From positions 558,001 through 622,000 of the forward strand of contig CAJNOJ010000027.1 in NCBI GenBank assembly GCA_905250025.1: a stretch of 64,000 bases of DNA, written 5' to 3'. Of this stretch, positions 54,427 through 64,000 are shown one piece after another. The translations under genes and the position numbers were made by a program. Below the pieces are notes generated by a model, which did not search any database, was not told where the DNA came from, and saw nothing but the letters and a program-made list of their open reading frames with translations. Position 1 is the stretch's first letter, and every line of letters begins with the position of its first letter. The DNA comes from Adineta ricciae (taxonomy: Eukaryota; Rotifera; Eurotatoria; Adinetida; Adinetidae).

Positions 54427-55830
54427 ATGGCTTTTTCGTTGAAGAGACGTTCGCGATCAAAATCTCAAGTAGGACAAATATTGAATGAAATCCAATCGAT
54501 TTGTTCTTCAGGCTCTTTTAGTTGATAATGAACAAAGTAAATCATTGGGTGAAGTTTTGCATCGTTCAACAAAAACGAAGAAAAAAGATAAGAATTCACT
54601 GCGTCCGAAGGAAACCCTCGCTCCACCAAACGATGCATTTCAGTCGAACGGTCCTTTGATAGCAGCTGACCAGCCGTTTCTCTACCGAAATCGGTGTCCT
54701 TGTGAAACACATCATGAAAAAGAACTCATTGAACGAAATTACGAAATTACCGTAGACAAACTATTCGATTTAATCTTCGGCTCGAACGAATTCGTTCGAA
54801 CATATCGACAAGCTCAGCGATTCTATGGTCAGTAAATGTAGAGCAAAAGTTGATTCATCGTTTTCTTTTTCATTTAGATGATACCGCCACTGAATGGACG
54901 AAAAATCCGGCGACAAATTATAGAGAACGAATGTTAAACTATAAAGTTCCATATGAATCGACGTTCATTGGCAAAGGCACAATCTGTACTCGTGAAAGAC
55001 AAGTAAGGTCGGTATTGACCATAATCAATTCCACTGAGAGGTGTACTTTCTTAGATACTCTTTCATGAAGTATCCGGTTCGCACTATATGGTGGAGACTG
55101 AAGTATCTAACGAAGGTGTCAAATTTAGTGACACATTTTCATTAACAATACGTTTTTGTCTTGTTCAAACATCGATATCGACAACGAAGCTATGTGTTAC
55201 TGCACATATCGTGTATAACAAACCGGTAATGGGATTTATAAAACGTTTGTATTCGAAAACTGCCATTGTTCTCTCGATAAAGAAGTTTGGAATTATTTCT
55301 GTTTAGAAATTATTGAACGAAATGCGTACTCTGCATCACTGGAAGGTTTAAAGGATCTAAGTAATATTATCAGAAAAGGTTGAGAAACAAAACAGCAACC
55401 TTTTCCCTTGTTTAGATAACCGCCTGGATCTCATTTCAAATTTTAAAATAGGTAAAGATAAAAGCCTAGAAAACTCATTCAGACTGATTTTATTTCTACC
55501 GAATTTCAGAACAACGTCGTCTGAGTCGAAATGAAACCATAGTGCCTGTTTCAACGACTGAAAATGTCCGACGAATGAGCCTACCAAGCCCTTCAGATGA
55601 TCTACCAGTACCATTGATTCTAAATGACGTTCCAGCCGGATCGACTACTTCAGATAAACTCATATGCGTCGCTCTCTTTTTGTGAGTATCTGCATTTCTT
55701 CATGCATAGTGACGTTTGAATGCTTCGTTCCAGGCTTGGATTTCTGATCTTGATGCATGTTTATCTGTGTATAAAGCTCAAGCATATGGCTGTGATTGTT
55801 GATAATCTAGTTCATATATCAAACTTATAG
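54427..55830 (+). CDS. ASTER (VASt)-domain membrane protein related to GRAMD1, lacking GRAM
   Basis: Exons 54427-54468, 54512-54827, 54878-55002, 55055-55244, 55283-55360, 55416-55451, 55510-55681 and 55734-55830 give 351 residues. Residues about 75-275 match the ASTER/VASt sterol-binding START-like domain of GRAMD1A/B/C: YEITVDKLFDLIFG, then TEWTKNP, RMLNYKVPYESTFIGKG, SGSHYMVETEVSNEGVKFSDTFSLTIRF and VWNYFCLEIIE. A Ser-rich linker follows. One C-terminal TM (about 312-332, ICVALFLLGFLILMHVYLCIKL) anchors it, as in GRAMD1. GRAMD1 proteins (about 660-720 residues) begin with a PH-like GRAM domain that senses plasma-membrane phosphatidylserine and cholesterol; here the N-terminus is only a short basic piece (KRRSRSKSQ). 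So sterol transport at the ER is likely, but membrane targeting must differ. The 38-nt intron at 55245-55282 is the weakest junction. Confidence 0.78.
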
Positions 55831-57762
55831 ACAAAACTTCTATTGGCTCTTCGTGTTTTTTTTCCATTTATTTGATAAAAAAGAATCTGCATTTTCATTA
55901 CGACAAGTATCTTTGTATCATTCCGTACCGTGGATTTACACGAGATAAAAATGATAAATTTATTCAGATCGTCTTTTTTATGCATTCAACCGAATAGTGG
56001 AAAGATTATTTCCAGTGCAATAAATGTGTTGTATCCCCATGTCAACAGTAATTTTGTCATTAGTTCACATGTTTAGTCTAAGTAGAACAAGACAAACTTC
56101 TGACAAAAATCTTTCTAGATGTATCAATAATGAGAAGTCCGAGCGCTCTCGATTTAGAATGCAAGCGCGCGGATAAACTGAGAGAAAGTGGAGTTTCGAG
56201 GATAGTGGAGATGTAAAATCTGATATAAATTCAATTTGAATATTCGAACATGATATTCATTTTCAATTTCCGCCTCGCCTTCCTGTTTAGATTAGCTATA
56301 ATGTTGAAAATGAATCAATGCCGTCATCTGACATAGAAAGTTCACAGGTTGATACTATCTCTGGACAAAATATATATCTCACAGGGTGTTCATGCACGTA
56401 TTATTGATTAATGCGCCTGTTTCGCTGGTAATCACTGAACTCCAACATAAAAAATGGTTTTTTCTCACGCTGTGAAACATCAAGCAGACATTCACAAAAG
56501 ATTTCGATCATCGCGAATGCTCAAGAGGTTAAGACGAGTTTTTTTCGATAGCACGCACTTCATAAATAGAAAACAAGAACATTTTCTTCGATGTGACGAA
56601 GAAAATAACATCCTCTCGTCGAGTTTTAGTTCATATAGGCATGTATAAAACGGCGATGTCATGATTCTAATCCAAATACGTTAAGAACTCGTGTGTTAAT
56701 TCAACTCTGGAAAGTATTTTGAGCGTATCCAAGCCATCAAGTTCATGTGTAGACGACATATAGTACGTTCCTAAATAATCAATGAGAATCGTACACTGTT
56801 TCATCTCGGAAGTGAAGTGAAGCATGTCTATTGATGTTTTCGAGCGTATCATCTGAACTTTGTACGCCGCACGTTTTGTTTTCGATGATGTTGACATAGG
56901 ATCTACATGAAGTACTTAGGTATCAGTTGATTAATAAATAATTTGCTTTGGGAGATTCGGTAGCATAGGGAATATTTCAATTAGATGAGAATGTGTTATC
57001 TGAGAAGTCAATCAGTCAAGTTTTTCTCCATACGATTTCAACATCTATAGATGATTGGATAAACAAATCAGTGTTATTTAGATATCACAAAGAGACGATT
57101 TATGTGTACAATTGGTGCCTGTTTTCGTTCGTTCGTTTGTTATGTAAGGAGAGAAAACGTGTGGTAACAGATTTTTCAAGAAGAAATCTTTCAGTTGATT
57201 TGTGTTAGAAATAAAATTTTGTAGTGTATTTGAAAAAAAGAACAAAAAAGAGAATGTCATCACTATCATTTTCGGGTCGACGCAGAAAATTATATGCTGG
57301 CAACTATCGAAGAAGAAAGAACAAAAAAGAAAGGGAAATGATTGATCGAAAAAAACAGCGCATTATCGTTTGACTCGGTGATTTGTTTTCTTTTCATGTT
57401 GAATCAAACTTCAGCAACTTCTCGTCGATTAGTTGTCAAGTGAGTAGATCTGATTTTTCATTCTCAATATATGATGAATGCTTTTTCTTTTGTCTGAAAA
57501 GAAATAAATGAGCCTATAAAGTTTTGCTTTTCATCTTTTCTTCTGCCTTAGGAACGACTATCAGAGGTGGTAGCATAGTCAAAAACATGATTAATTACTA
57601 TGTGTCATGAGTTTTACTTGCTGACACATGATAGAGCTGAAGCCCATTTGTCTGATGAGTTCTGCAATGTTTTCCCGAATGATGCGATGACTAAAATGTC
57701 GTTCGTATGCTTCGGAATAATGGTAATCGGATCCTTTCTATCACACTGAGAGAATTCTTGCG
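55831..57762. other. Two-kilobase sparse region
   Basis: Mostly noncoding. One minus-strand frame (56667-56897) looks somewhat protein-like and is listed separately; a plus-strand frame at 56454-56648 is basic and unrecognised. No RNA gene or mobile element was seen. Confidence 0.45.
56667..56897 (-). CDS. Short open frame, unknown, possible gene fragment
   Basis: 76 codons from MSTSSKTKRAAYKVQM through MKQCTILIDYLGTYYM and ELDGLDTLKILSRVELTHEF to a stop. Its amino-acid balance and amphipathic pattern look more like coding sequence than the neighbouring frames do. No splice partner, signal or family was found. Treat as a low-confidence hypothetical or relic exon. Confidence 0.22.
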   Translation of the reverse strand: MSTSSKTKRAAYKVQMIRSKTSIDMLHFTSEMKQCTILIDYLGTYYMSSTHELDGLDTLKILSRVELTHEFLTYLD

Positions 57763-57984
57763 ATGATTACAACGATTTCTTATACTATGTGGGTAGGCAA
57801 TTTCAGATTTGACTTCTATGGAATGATCAGCATGAACCAGACTACGAATCAAACTTTAAAAGGTGATTTCACGATAATTTACACTATCATTTGGGCAACA
57901 ATCATGTCCAGTCTGGCTATTTTAACGATTATTGGCAATACAATTGTTATCTATGCTTTACGAACTAATCGTCATCTGAGAACG
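57763..57984 (+). pseudogene. Orphan first exon of a rhodopsin-class GPCR (TM1 only)
   Basis: The frame includes N-glycosylation-type NQTTNQT, then a first transmembrane segment ending in the class-A signature IIGNTIVIYALRTNRHLRT, immediately followed by GTAATG, a donor at the same place where the H1-like receptor 1.4 kb downstream has its first intron (ITGNLLVLITFRRIRT then GTAAGT). No exon for TM2-TM7 could be found before 59349. It is therefore either a truncated duplicate or an alternative first exon that splices to the downstream receptor's second exon at 59752. The start is uncertain: ATGs at 57763, 57823 and 57832 are in frame. Confidence 0.5.
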
Positions 57985-59348
57985 GTAATGTGTTATGGAT
58001 ACTGTTTTGTCTTCTCATGTTCGTCAATTCCTTGTAAACCAAACCTTCATACGAACGTTGTCTTATGTCATTTCAACCTTACATCGTTAATCTCGTTGAA
58101 AAGTTTACTTAGTTCCACATGAGAGTAGTACATCATAAGGCTACCGGAACTTGTTACCGAAAACAACGTCAGACATGTCATCTGTATAATTCTTTTTTGT
58201 ACTACCGACGTGCTGTTCTGATTAGATAATCAAAGAACATAAAAATCTTGTGCTGCTTTGCATTTTACAGGCATGTAGCCAATAGAAATTCATAAAAAGA
58301 AGACAGCGGGGATAATGTGATGTTAATTGTAATTATATTCAATGAATTATATATGAAATAGCATATGATTATCACAGGACAGGTACATAATCATGGATCC
58401 TATCAGAAAAGAAAAAAAATAGAAGAGAACACCAGTTGAGTCTGTCATATCAGATAATCGATACGAACGGATATGCAGAATTGTCCGTGACTAACACAAA
58501 TATGTTCATAAAGTGTCGAAACGAAGAAAAAAGAAGGGAAGAATCGGTTTCGTATTGAAATTCTTTTTAGTGTAAGTTCATAAAAAGCCTTTCCTTCTGA
58601 GTGTTTGATCTAATAGTCATTGTTGTGTGTGTTTTTCTCGACGGATCTGTACAATATATTTAATTAACGTTTTACAACACATCAGCTTGTTCAAATAGAT
58701 TTTGATGAAACATTAAAGATAAATAATGTCCTTTCCATCCGTTTGTGTACTTTGTCTATACGGCAAACGACTACTTACATACATAAAAACTAAGCAAAGA
58801 AACAAGGATGCCATTGACGAGTTTTTTTTCTCGTTTGTCTGAGAACTAGAAACAGATGTACATCATTTGTCAAAAAAGTGCAATCATGATATTTTTCCAC
58901 ATCGCGCCTCAATAAAATGAGTCAGTAGCACCCGCTTTATTTTACCTAATCCTATTCGAAATTTTCACGAGAGATATTTGCTCTTCTTCATGATTAGAAG
59001 AACTTTCCGCTTTTAGCAACAAGTTTTGTCGCATCCTACACATCATGTTTTCCATTCACCTCTTAAAGATACTGAGTACTGTAGACTTGCGCAGGAACAC
59101 ATTTGCCTGTCATGATTATTTAAACAAAAACTATCATCGGTTTTTTTTCTCCGTTTCCATATTCGCAGCTGAGTTTCTCTTTTTTTCCTTCTCGCTCTCT
59201 TTCTGTCTCTTTCCGACACTTCCTTTTTCAATAACAAAACTCAACCTGTGTTTTCTTCTTTTTTCGTATTATTGCCAGTAATCTTCTTCAGTCAAAATAA
59301 TGTAATTATTCGCTCGAAACTATTTTAATATTCTATATCCTATCGCCT
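57985..59348. other. Region between the orphan TM1 exon and the H1-like receptor
   Basis: Noncoding, A+T-rich. No TM2-TM7 coding blocks were seen. The last 300 nt are T-rich and probably the 5' UTR/promoter of the receptor. Frames on either strand at 59043-59281 are compositional. Confidence 0.5.
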
Positions 59349-61807
59349 ATGAGTAGTATCGACAGTTATCTCGTTAACGAAAATCTGCTTCAACAACAAC
59401 AGCAGAATCTCTATTCGTCTGCTAGTCCTGATATTCAGCCATATCCATTGAATGATATGACCGAAATCGATCTAACGAAAATCGTGCAACAAAACTCGAA
59501 TCGTAGTACTACTATTGATATCGTAACACATTTCGAATATTCAAGTCTCATACTCAAAATCAGTTTGGGATTGATTTGTGCTTGCCTTTGTTTATTAACC
59601 ATAACGGGCAATCTTCTTGTTCTAATTACATTTCGTCGCATACGAACAGTAAGTATTCAATGATAAGCTTGCGATTAGGAGGAGAAAAAACATTCAAGTA
59701 TTGTTTCGGTTTGATCATCATTGCATAAAAACTTCGCTTGATTTCATTTAGGTCGGCAATTTGTTTATACTCAGTCTTGCCACTGCTGACTTAATTGTGG
59801 GTTGTTTTGTTATGCCTATTGCTGGAATATATGCGATTATGGAAAATTGGAATATGGGTACGTTATTTGAATGTATACATGCTTCCTGTCAGTTTCATAC
59901 AGTCTATATTTTCATAATCGTTCCTTCCTACTGATTAGCGATGAATTATATAGAACAAATACATATAAATAACTATGAAATCAGCTAAAATTGAAGTGAC
60001 TTCTGCGGAAGAGAAACACTATCTGTTTGAGTGTGTGATAGGCTGATGTTCTACTTATTGAGATGGAAGATATTTGTTTGGTGAAAGTACATGCATGTTG
60101 TTATGTCTAAAAGGATTCATCGAAACGTTGTTAATTAGCATAAAGAGAACAGTACTGGATTAATTTTGTATATCTTCTTTAGGTCTTCTTCTTTGTCGGA
60201 TTTGGTTGTCCGTTGATTTTACTGCCTCAACGGCATCGATATTTAACCTACTTACGTTAAGTTTGGATCGTTACTGGTCAATCACATCCCCACTACAATA
60301 TCTCGGTAAACGAACGCGTACGCGTGCTCTTTTCCTCATCGGTTTGGCGTGGGGTTTGTCAATTCTTTGGGTTATTCCAATCTTTGGTTGGCATCGTTTA
60401 GTTAATCATGACACAAGATATATTGACGTAAGTAAACAATTCTAAGAACGAGTGTACACAAAAATCTGCTGTTTAGTCGACAAAATGTGAACCTGAGTAT
60501 ACGCACTCAAAAGTGTTTAAAGTTTCGACAGCAATCATCAATTTTTATCTGCCCTTGCTAGTTTTAATGTCGCTGAACGGTCGAATGTATTTTGAAATCA
60601 AGCGACGTTACAAAAACGCACTCTTGCAAAGATACTCGAATAGATCAACGAGTGAATCTCCAAATACGTGTAAATTGCATTCACAACGAAAGAATTCTCG
60701 TATACCAGTAACAATAGAAATATGTGATACTGACAAACAATTGTGTCCAACATCATTCAATTTCATTGATAATGATGCACTGACCCTGGGGAAGCCAATA
60801 TCAACAAATCATTACGATAATACACCAACATTGAGAATTAACTACAAGGAAAAGAAAAATCGTTCGATACTTACTTCAAACCTATCCAATTCGCAATCTC
60901 TACCAAAGAAAACTTCTTACCCATTCATTGGAAAAAACCATTGTACTCAGGTAAATTAAAATGCATCTTTTGTCTTCAAGCTAAATCTCTGATTTAGGAT
61001 GAATTAGCTTGGTTTGCTCATCATGAACGCTCACGTTCCTCATTAACTCCAACGCCCACGCTACGATCTCATCGTACTGGCTCGAAATATCGTTTAAACG
61101 TCGACGAACGATGTTTTAAACATTCGTATAATTGTCCAACATGTCCCATCTACACCAACGGGCAGATAGATCTTTCCCCGACACATCATCGTGATTCTTA
61201 TCAGTATTATCCCGCTTTACATCGAACGACGCTGGTCTGTCGTCGTTGTTCATCTGACACTATGCGAGCGTCTGCAGCTAGAGCAACAACGATGAACATC
61301 TTCAATCTATGTCAGTGCTGTTCATCTGCAACATCAGCGTTAACAATTCATTCAAATCTTGACCCATATGAAAGCACGCGAAAGATATCCGCGTCGTCTG
61401 CATCATCTAGCACAAGTCGAAGACAACGTGCCATGTCGAATTATAGTTTAGCTCGAAATAGCATGGTATCTAATATCATACCACATTCGAGTTCTTATCA
61501 ATGTACACGTTCAGCAAGTAAGATGAAGCAAGCAACTGTGTGGAATCAACAAGAAAAAGCATTTCGACAATTATTCGCTATTGTCTTTGGCTTTACCGTA
61601 TGTTTTCTTCCATATTTTATTCTTTACATGGTCGTTGCTTTCTGCGGTTCGTGCGTGTCCGAACGCTTCCTAACTGTGACGATATGGCTTGGCTATGTCA
61701 ATTCAACAATAAATCCATTTTTATATGCGCTTTCAAACAAACATTTCCGTCGAACATTTAATCGAATATTAAAACGTGACCATCGACGTCAATCTTATTA
61801 TAATTAA
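59349..61807 (+). CDS. Histamine H1-like biogenic amine receptor
   Basis: A class-A GPCR. Exons 59349-59648, 59752-59857, 60183-60427, 60477-60950 and 60998-61807 give 644 residues. TM1 has ITGNLLVLI; TM2 LATADLIVG; TM3 LSVDFTAST with the amine-binding Asp; then SLDRYWSITSPLQYLGKRT with DRY. The third cytoplasmic loop is very long (about 270 residues, Ser/Thr/Arg-rich, Cys-rich near RRCSSD and LCQCCSS). TM6-TM7 read CFLPYFILYMVVAFCGSC and TIWLGYVNSTINPFLYALSN, which follow human H1 (WIPYFIFFMVIAFC, TIWLGYINSTLNPLIYPL) almost step by step; the TM6 toggle Trp is Leu here. The C-tail ends RRTFNRILKRDHRR. Muscarinic receptors share the long loop but not the TM7 block. The ligand is unproven. The TM1 intron position matches the orphan exon upstream. 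Confidence 0.85.
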
Positions 61808-61960
61808 TTCGATATTTTTTTTGTATCATTCTTTATAAATTATTTGACCTTTGTACGCCCTGACTCTTCCATCGCACCTAATCGTGACTGGATATTGACA
61901 TCTTTAGACAACGATAAATGTGTTGTTTGTTTAATAGGACATTTTTTACAAGATTTATTG

Positions 61961-62743
61961 TTAATGAAAATACTCGTTGGGCAACCAGTGATTAAGACCG
62001 GTTATAATCCAACTATTATCTATCGAATTGCGATTGGTATCGCGTAAAAATTTATAATTACAAACAATGATTTCATTACGCATTTTCCGTAATTTGGATA
62101 ACCAATCAGCCACACTAGCATTTGAACTTTGCATTATTTCTTCTCGATAAGCATCAGGATCTTTGAGAATATGAAAAATCATGGAAATTTCAATCATACA
62201 CGTATCTAAAAGATTCGTTCCAGTTTCGATCGTGGTAAAGAATGCTTGATATGTTGTTTACTTGTCTGTTCATTCAGGGGCATGGCAATCGAATAGGGAT
62301 ATGAAAAAATGATTTCATCGTCTTCAACAGGTATTTGTTGTCGTTGTTGATGCGATAATTGTATGTAATTTTGTTTGACTTCATGAATAGCCTAAATAAC
62401 AGTATGTCTTACAGTAATTCATGGTTAGTGATAATTTTACTTCTTGACTAACAAATCCAGGCAGATCATCAAATTGACCGTTGCCAATCAGATGTGAAAC
62501 GACAATCAGTGCTTGTCGAGCACCATGACAAAATGGTTTGATTGCAAATGTGGAATCGAAAGAACCATTGATGATCATTCGAGAAAAGACATTTTTCATC
62601 ATTTGTATTAGATTTGGTGATGCAATATGAGGAAGGTCCATTAGCATCAAACGACGATGGTGATCAGTTGACATGGGACGAATACATTTCATTGAGAAAG
62701 CATATTTGGCATTGGAAAAACACCGATTGATGATCGAAGCCAT
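61961..62743 (-). CDS. MAIP1: MAIP1-like mitochondrial matrix protein
   Basis: MAIP1 binds the matrix AAA protease AFG3L2 and promotes maturation of the calcium-uniporter regulator EMRE. Minus exons 62441-62743, 62262-62391 and 61961-62205 give 225 residues (human 291). The start MASIINRCFSNAKYAFSMKC is Arg/Lys/Ser-rich without acids, a plausible matrix targeting sequence. Matches to the family: FAIKPFCHGARQALIVVSHL and FDDLPGFVSQE in exon 1, VEDDEIIFSYPYSI in exon 2, and MIEISMIFHILKDPD plus YKFLRDTNR, SWIITGLNHW at the C-terminus, equivalent to human NYEFQREF and DWTIARIEH. The exon 2 donor (GTAAAC at 62261) was chosen because the unspliced frame meets a stop within 20 codons. Shorter leader and loops than the vertebrate protein. 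Confidence 0.82.
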
Positions 62744-62865
62744 TTCAATATGAAAGAAGGCAAAGAGGAGATATTCAAAGAAATGAAATCCATAATGGAT
62801 AATAAAGATAACTTTTTAAATAGGTGTCGCCCATGGTCTTAATGTTTTATTAATTCTGATAGATA

Positions 62866-64000
62866 TTAAAAAAAGAAAGCTAGCAGAAGTTTGACGACAA
62901 TTGCTAAATATAAGATGCTACTATGATTCACACCTTGGGAGATCAAACCATTCGTCTTCAAATAATTATCCACTGCTCGTGTCCATATGGCATACCCTTG
63001 CTCGTTCATATGTAAATCATCCTGCAGAAATAATTCCTGTCGAGGTTTACTATCGTCTGTTAGCATTTCATTGAAGACGTCAATGTAATGAACATTGTTC
63101 ATGTTACGAATATCTTCTCGGATGAGATTATTTGTTAGGTTTATTTGTGAAAATTTATCCCATTTATTTGGACTTGGTTTCACTGAAATGTAAGCTACCG
63201 GTAATGCTGGATAAAATCGACGAATTACAGAAATCAATTGACGAAACATCGCATAAATATTTGCAGGCGTCTCACCGATAGCAATATCATTTTCGCCAGC
63301 ATAGACAATCAGTATGCGTGGTTCTAACGGCAGAATAACTCGTTTGAATTGTTGGAGGCATTGTTTTAATGTTGACCCACCGAAGCCTCGATTGATAAGA
63401 TCCATTTTCGTATGAGCAAAATCATCGGTCAATGTTGACCACAAACGAATCGATGAGCTTCCATAGAAAACAATCGATTGTCGTTTGGCATCTGGTAACG
63501 AACGATCAAATTTAAGTAGTTGGTGTTCCAGCGAACTATTCGAAAGTACTTCATTGGGATTTTCATCATCGACATACAAACAATTCATTGCATTTCGTGT
63601 ATAACGTACCGACGTCGGAGAGTCGTCCATTTCAAACAACGGTGTGCAAGTACCATTCGATTGTCGACCCCATAGAATATCACCGTTGGAAATCGTTCGT
63701 CGCCAGAAACAAGAGACTTTGTTGACAAAAATCGGAGCACCTGATTGAAATACGAGAAAAACATGAATGCACTCTTATTCGCATATGATCTACCTTTGGA
63801 TGTATCAGTCAACGCTTGAAAAGTGCCTCGGTTATCAGTCTTGTTGATTGCGACAAGACTATTGATCTACACGAAAAGAATGAGGTAATTCAAGGGGAAA
63901 TGCGCCGTACGTACCCAAGTGTCTTTGATATCATCCAGTAAATTCAGCGTGAATGTTTCATTGTTATACATAAATGCTTGGCCAAGTTGTCGAGAATAGT
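62866..64000 (-). CDS. SGNH/GDSL-type hydrolase with C-terminal hydrophobic tail, 5' end outside window
   Basis: Minus exons 63915-64000 (partial), 63794-63866 and 62866-63740. The C-terminal 230 residues form an SGNH hydrolase: block I FYGSSSIRLW with the likely nucleophile Ser, block II RGFGGST (oxyanion Gly), block III YAGENDIA (Asn), and block V DDLHMNEQGY (Asp/His pair). This subgroup resembles the bacterial/metazoan esterase set with GSSS in place of GDSL. The protein ends with NHSSILYLAIVVKLLLAFFF at the very C-terminus, fitting a GPI-attachment signal or a tail anchor, so a cell-surface enzyme is likely. N-terminal to the hydrolase is an unrecognised 130-residue part (TFTLNLLDDIKDTW, GRQSNGTCTPLFEMDD) that continues beyond 64000. 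The substrate cannot be told; esterase or deacetylase activity is usual for the fold. Confidence 0.8.

Noticed and set aside
1-64000. CRISPR arrays, bacterial operons, insertion sequences, or intact transposons
   Set aside because: No regularly spaced repeats, no transposase or reverse-transcriptase motifs, and gene structure is clearly that of a spliced animal genome.
1-64000. Telomeric or ribosomal RNA sequence
   Set aside because: No tandem telomere-like hexamer or heptamer arrays and no conserved rRNA blocks were seen.

Overview
The window is nuclear DNA of an invertebrate animal. It is A+T-rich and gene-dense. Most genes are cut by many very short introns (about 48-65 nt, GT-AG), and long conserved animal proteins can be spliced together from small exons: nischarin, UBAP2L, UNC119, MORC2, TAF4, ceramide glucosyltransferase, YIF1, a NET1/ARHGEF3-type RhoGEF, IQCH, synaptotagmin-1 and MAIP1. 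This compact style, the solitary intronless receptor, and two intronless lipid phosphatases of fungal appearance fit a rotifer, probably a bdelloid (Adineta/Rotaria-like). That placement is inference; no sequence search was possible.

Layout. 1-14.1 kb is a head-to-tail run of plus-strand housekeeping or regulatory genes: the 3' end of a MIER-type SANT corepressor, a short nischarin (PX-LRR), UBAP2L/Lingerer, an eIF4B/eIF4H-like factor, UNC119 and MORC2. A claudin-like tetraspan gene follows at 14.5 kb. 15.1-19.6 kb holds two minus-strand genes, an aquaglyceroporin and TAF4. 20.1-25.5 kb has an intronless orphan GPCR and ceramide glucosyltransferase on plus, separated by about 2 kb of noncoding DNA. 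26.1-31.7 kb is minus: a putatively N-myristoylated orphan, YIF1 and the RhoGEF. IQCH runs on plus at 33.1-36.5 kb. 37-38.3 kb holds two convergent genes for small secreted proteins: a cystine-knot-like peptide, and a signal-peptide protein joining a YbaY/YscW domain to a potato-inhibitor-I domain. Synaptotagmin-1 (minus, 39.3-41.9 kb) carries a decayed tRNA-like element in its large intron. 44-46.5 kb has two tandem intronless PAP2 phosphatases that share a perfectly identical 138-bp tract. After sparse DNA with one orphan gene (48.2 kb) come a secreted discoidin/fucolectin-like protein (50.2-52.3 kb), a decayed glycosyltransferase pseudogene (about 52.7-53.8 kb), an ASTER-domain sterol-transfer-type membrane protein without a GRAM domain (54.4-55.8 kb), an orphan GPCR first exon (57.8 kb), a histamine-H1-like receptor (59.3-61.8 kb), MAIP1 (minus) and the 3' part of an SGNH hydrolase gene running off the right edge.

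There are no operons and no single linked pathway. Thematically the genes cover transcription and chromatin (MIER, MORC2, TAF4), translation and RNP granules (eIF4B/H, UBAP2L), membrane lipids and trafficking (GlcT, PAP2, ASTER, YIF1, nischarin, UNC119, synaptotagmin) and signalling (GPCRs, RhoGEF). The most unusual content lies at 36.9-46.5 kb: the secreted inhibitor fusion, the knottin-like peptide, and the putatively acquired PAP2 pair with signs of gene conversion. All exon boundaries were placed by eye from GT-AG signals, reading-frame continuity and remembered family alignments.
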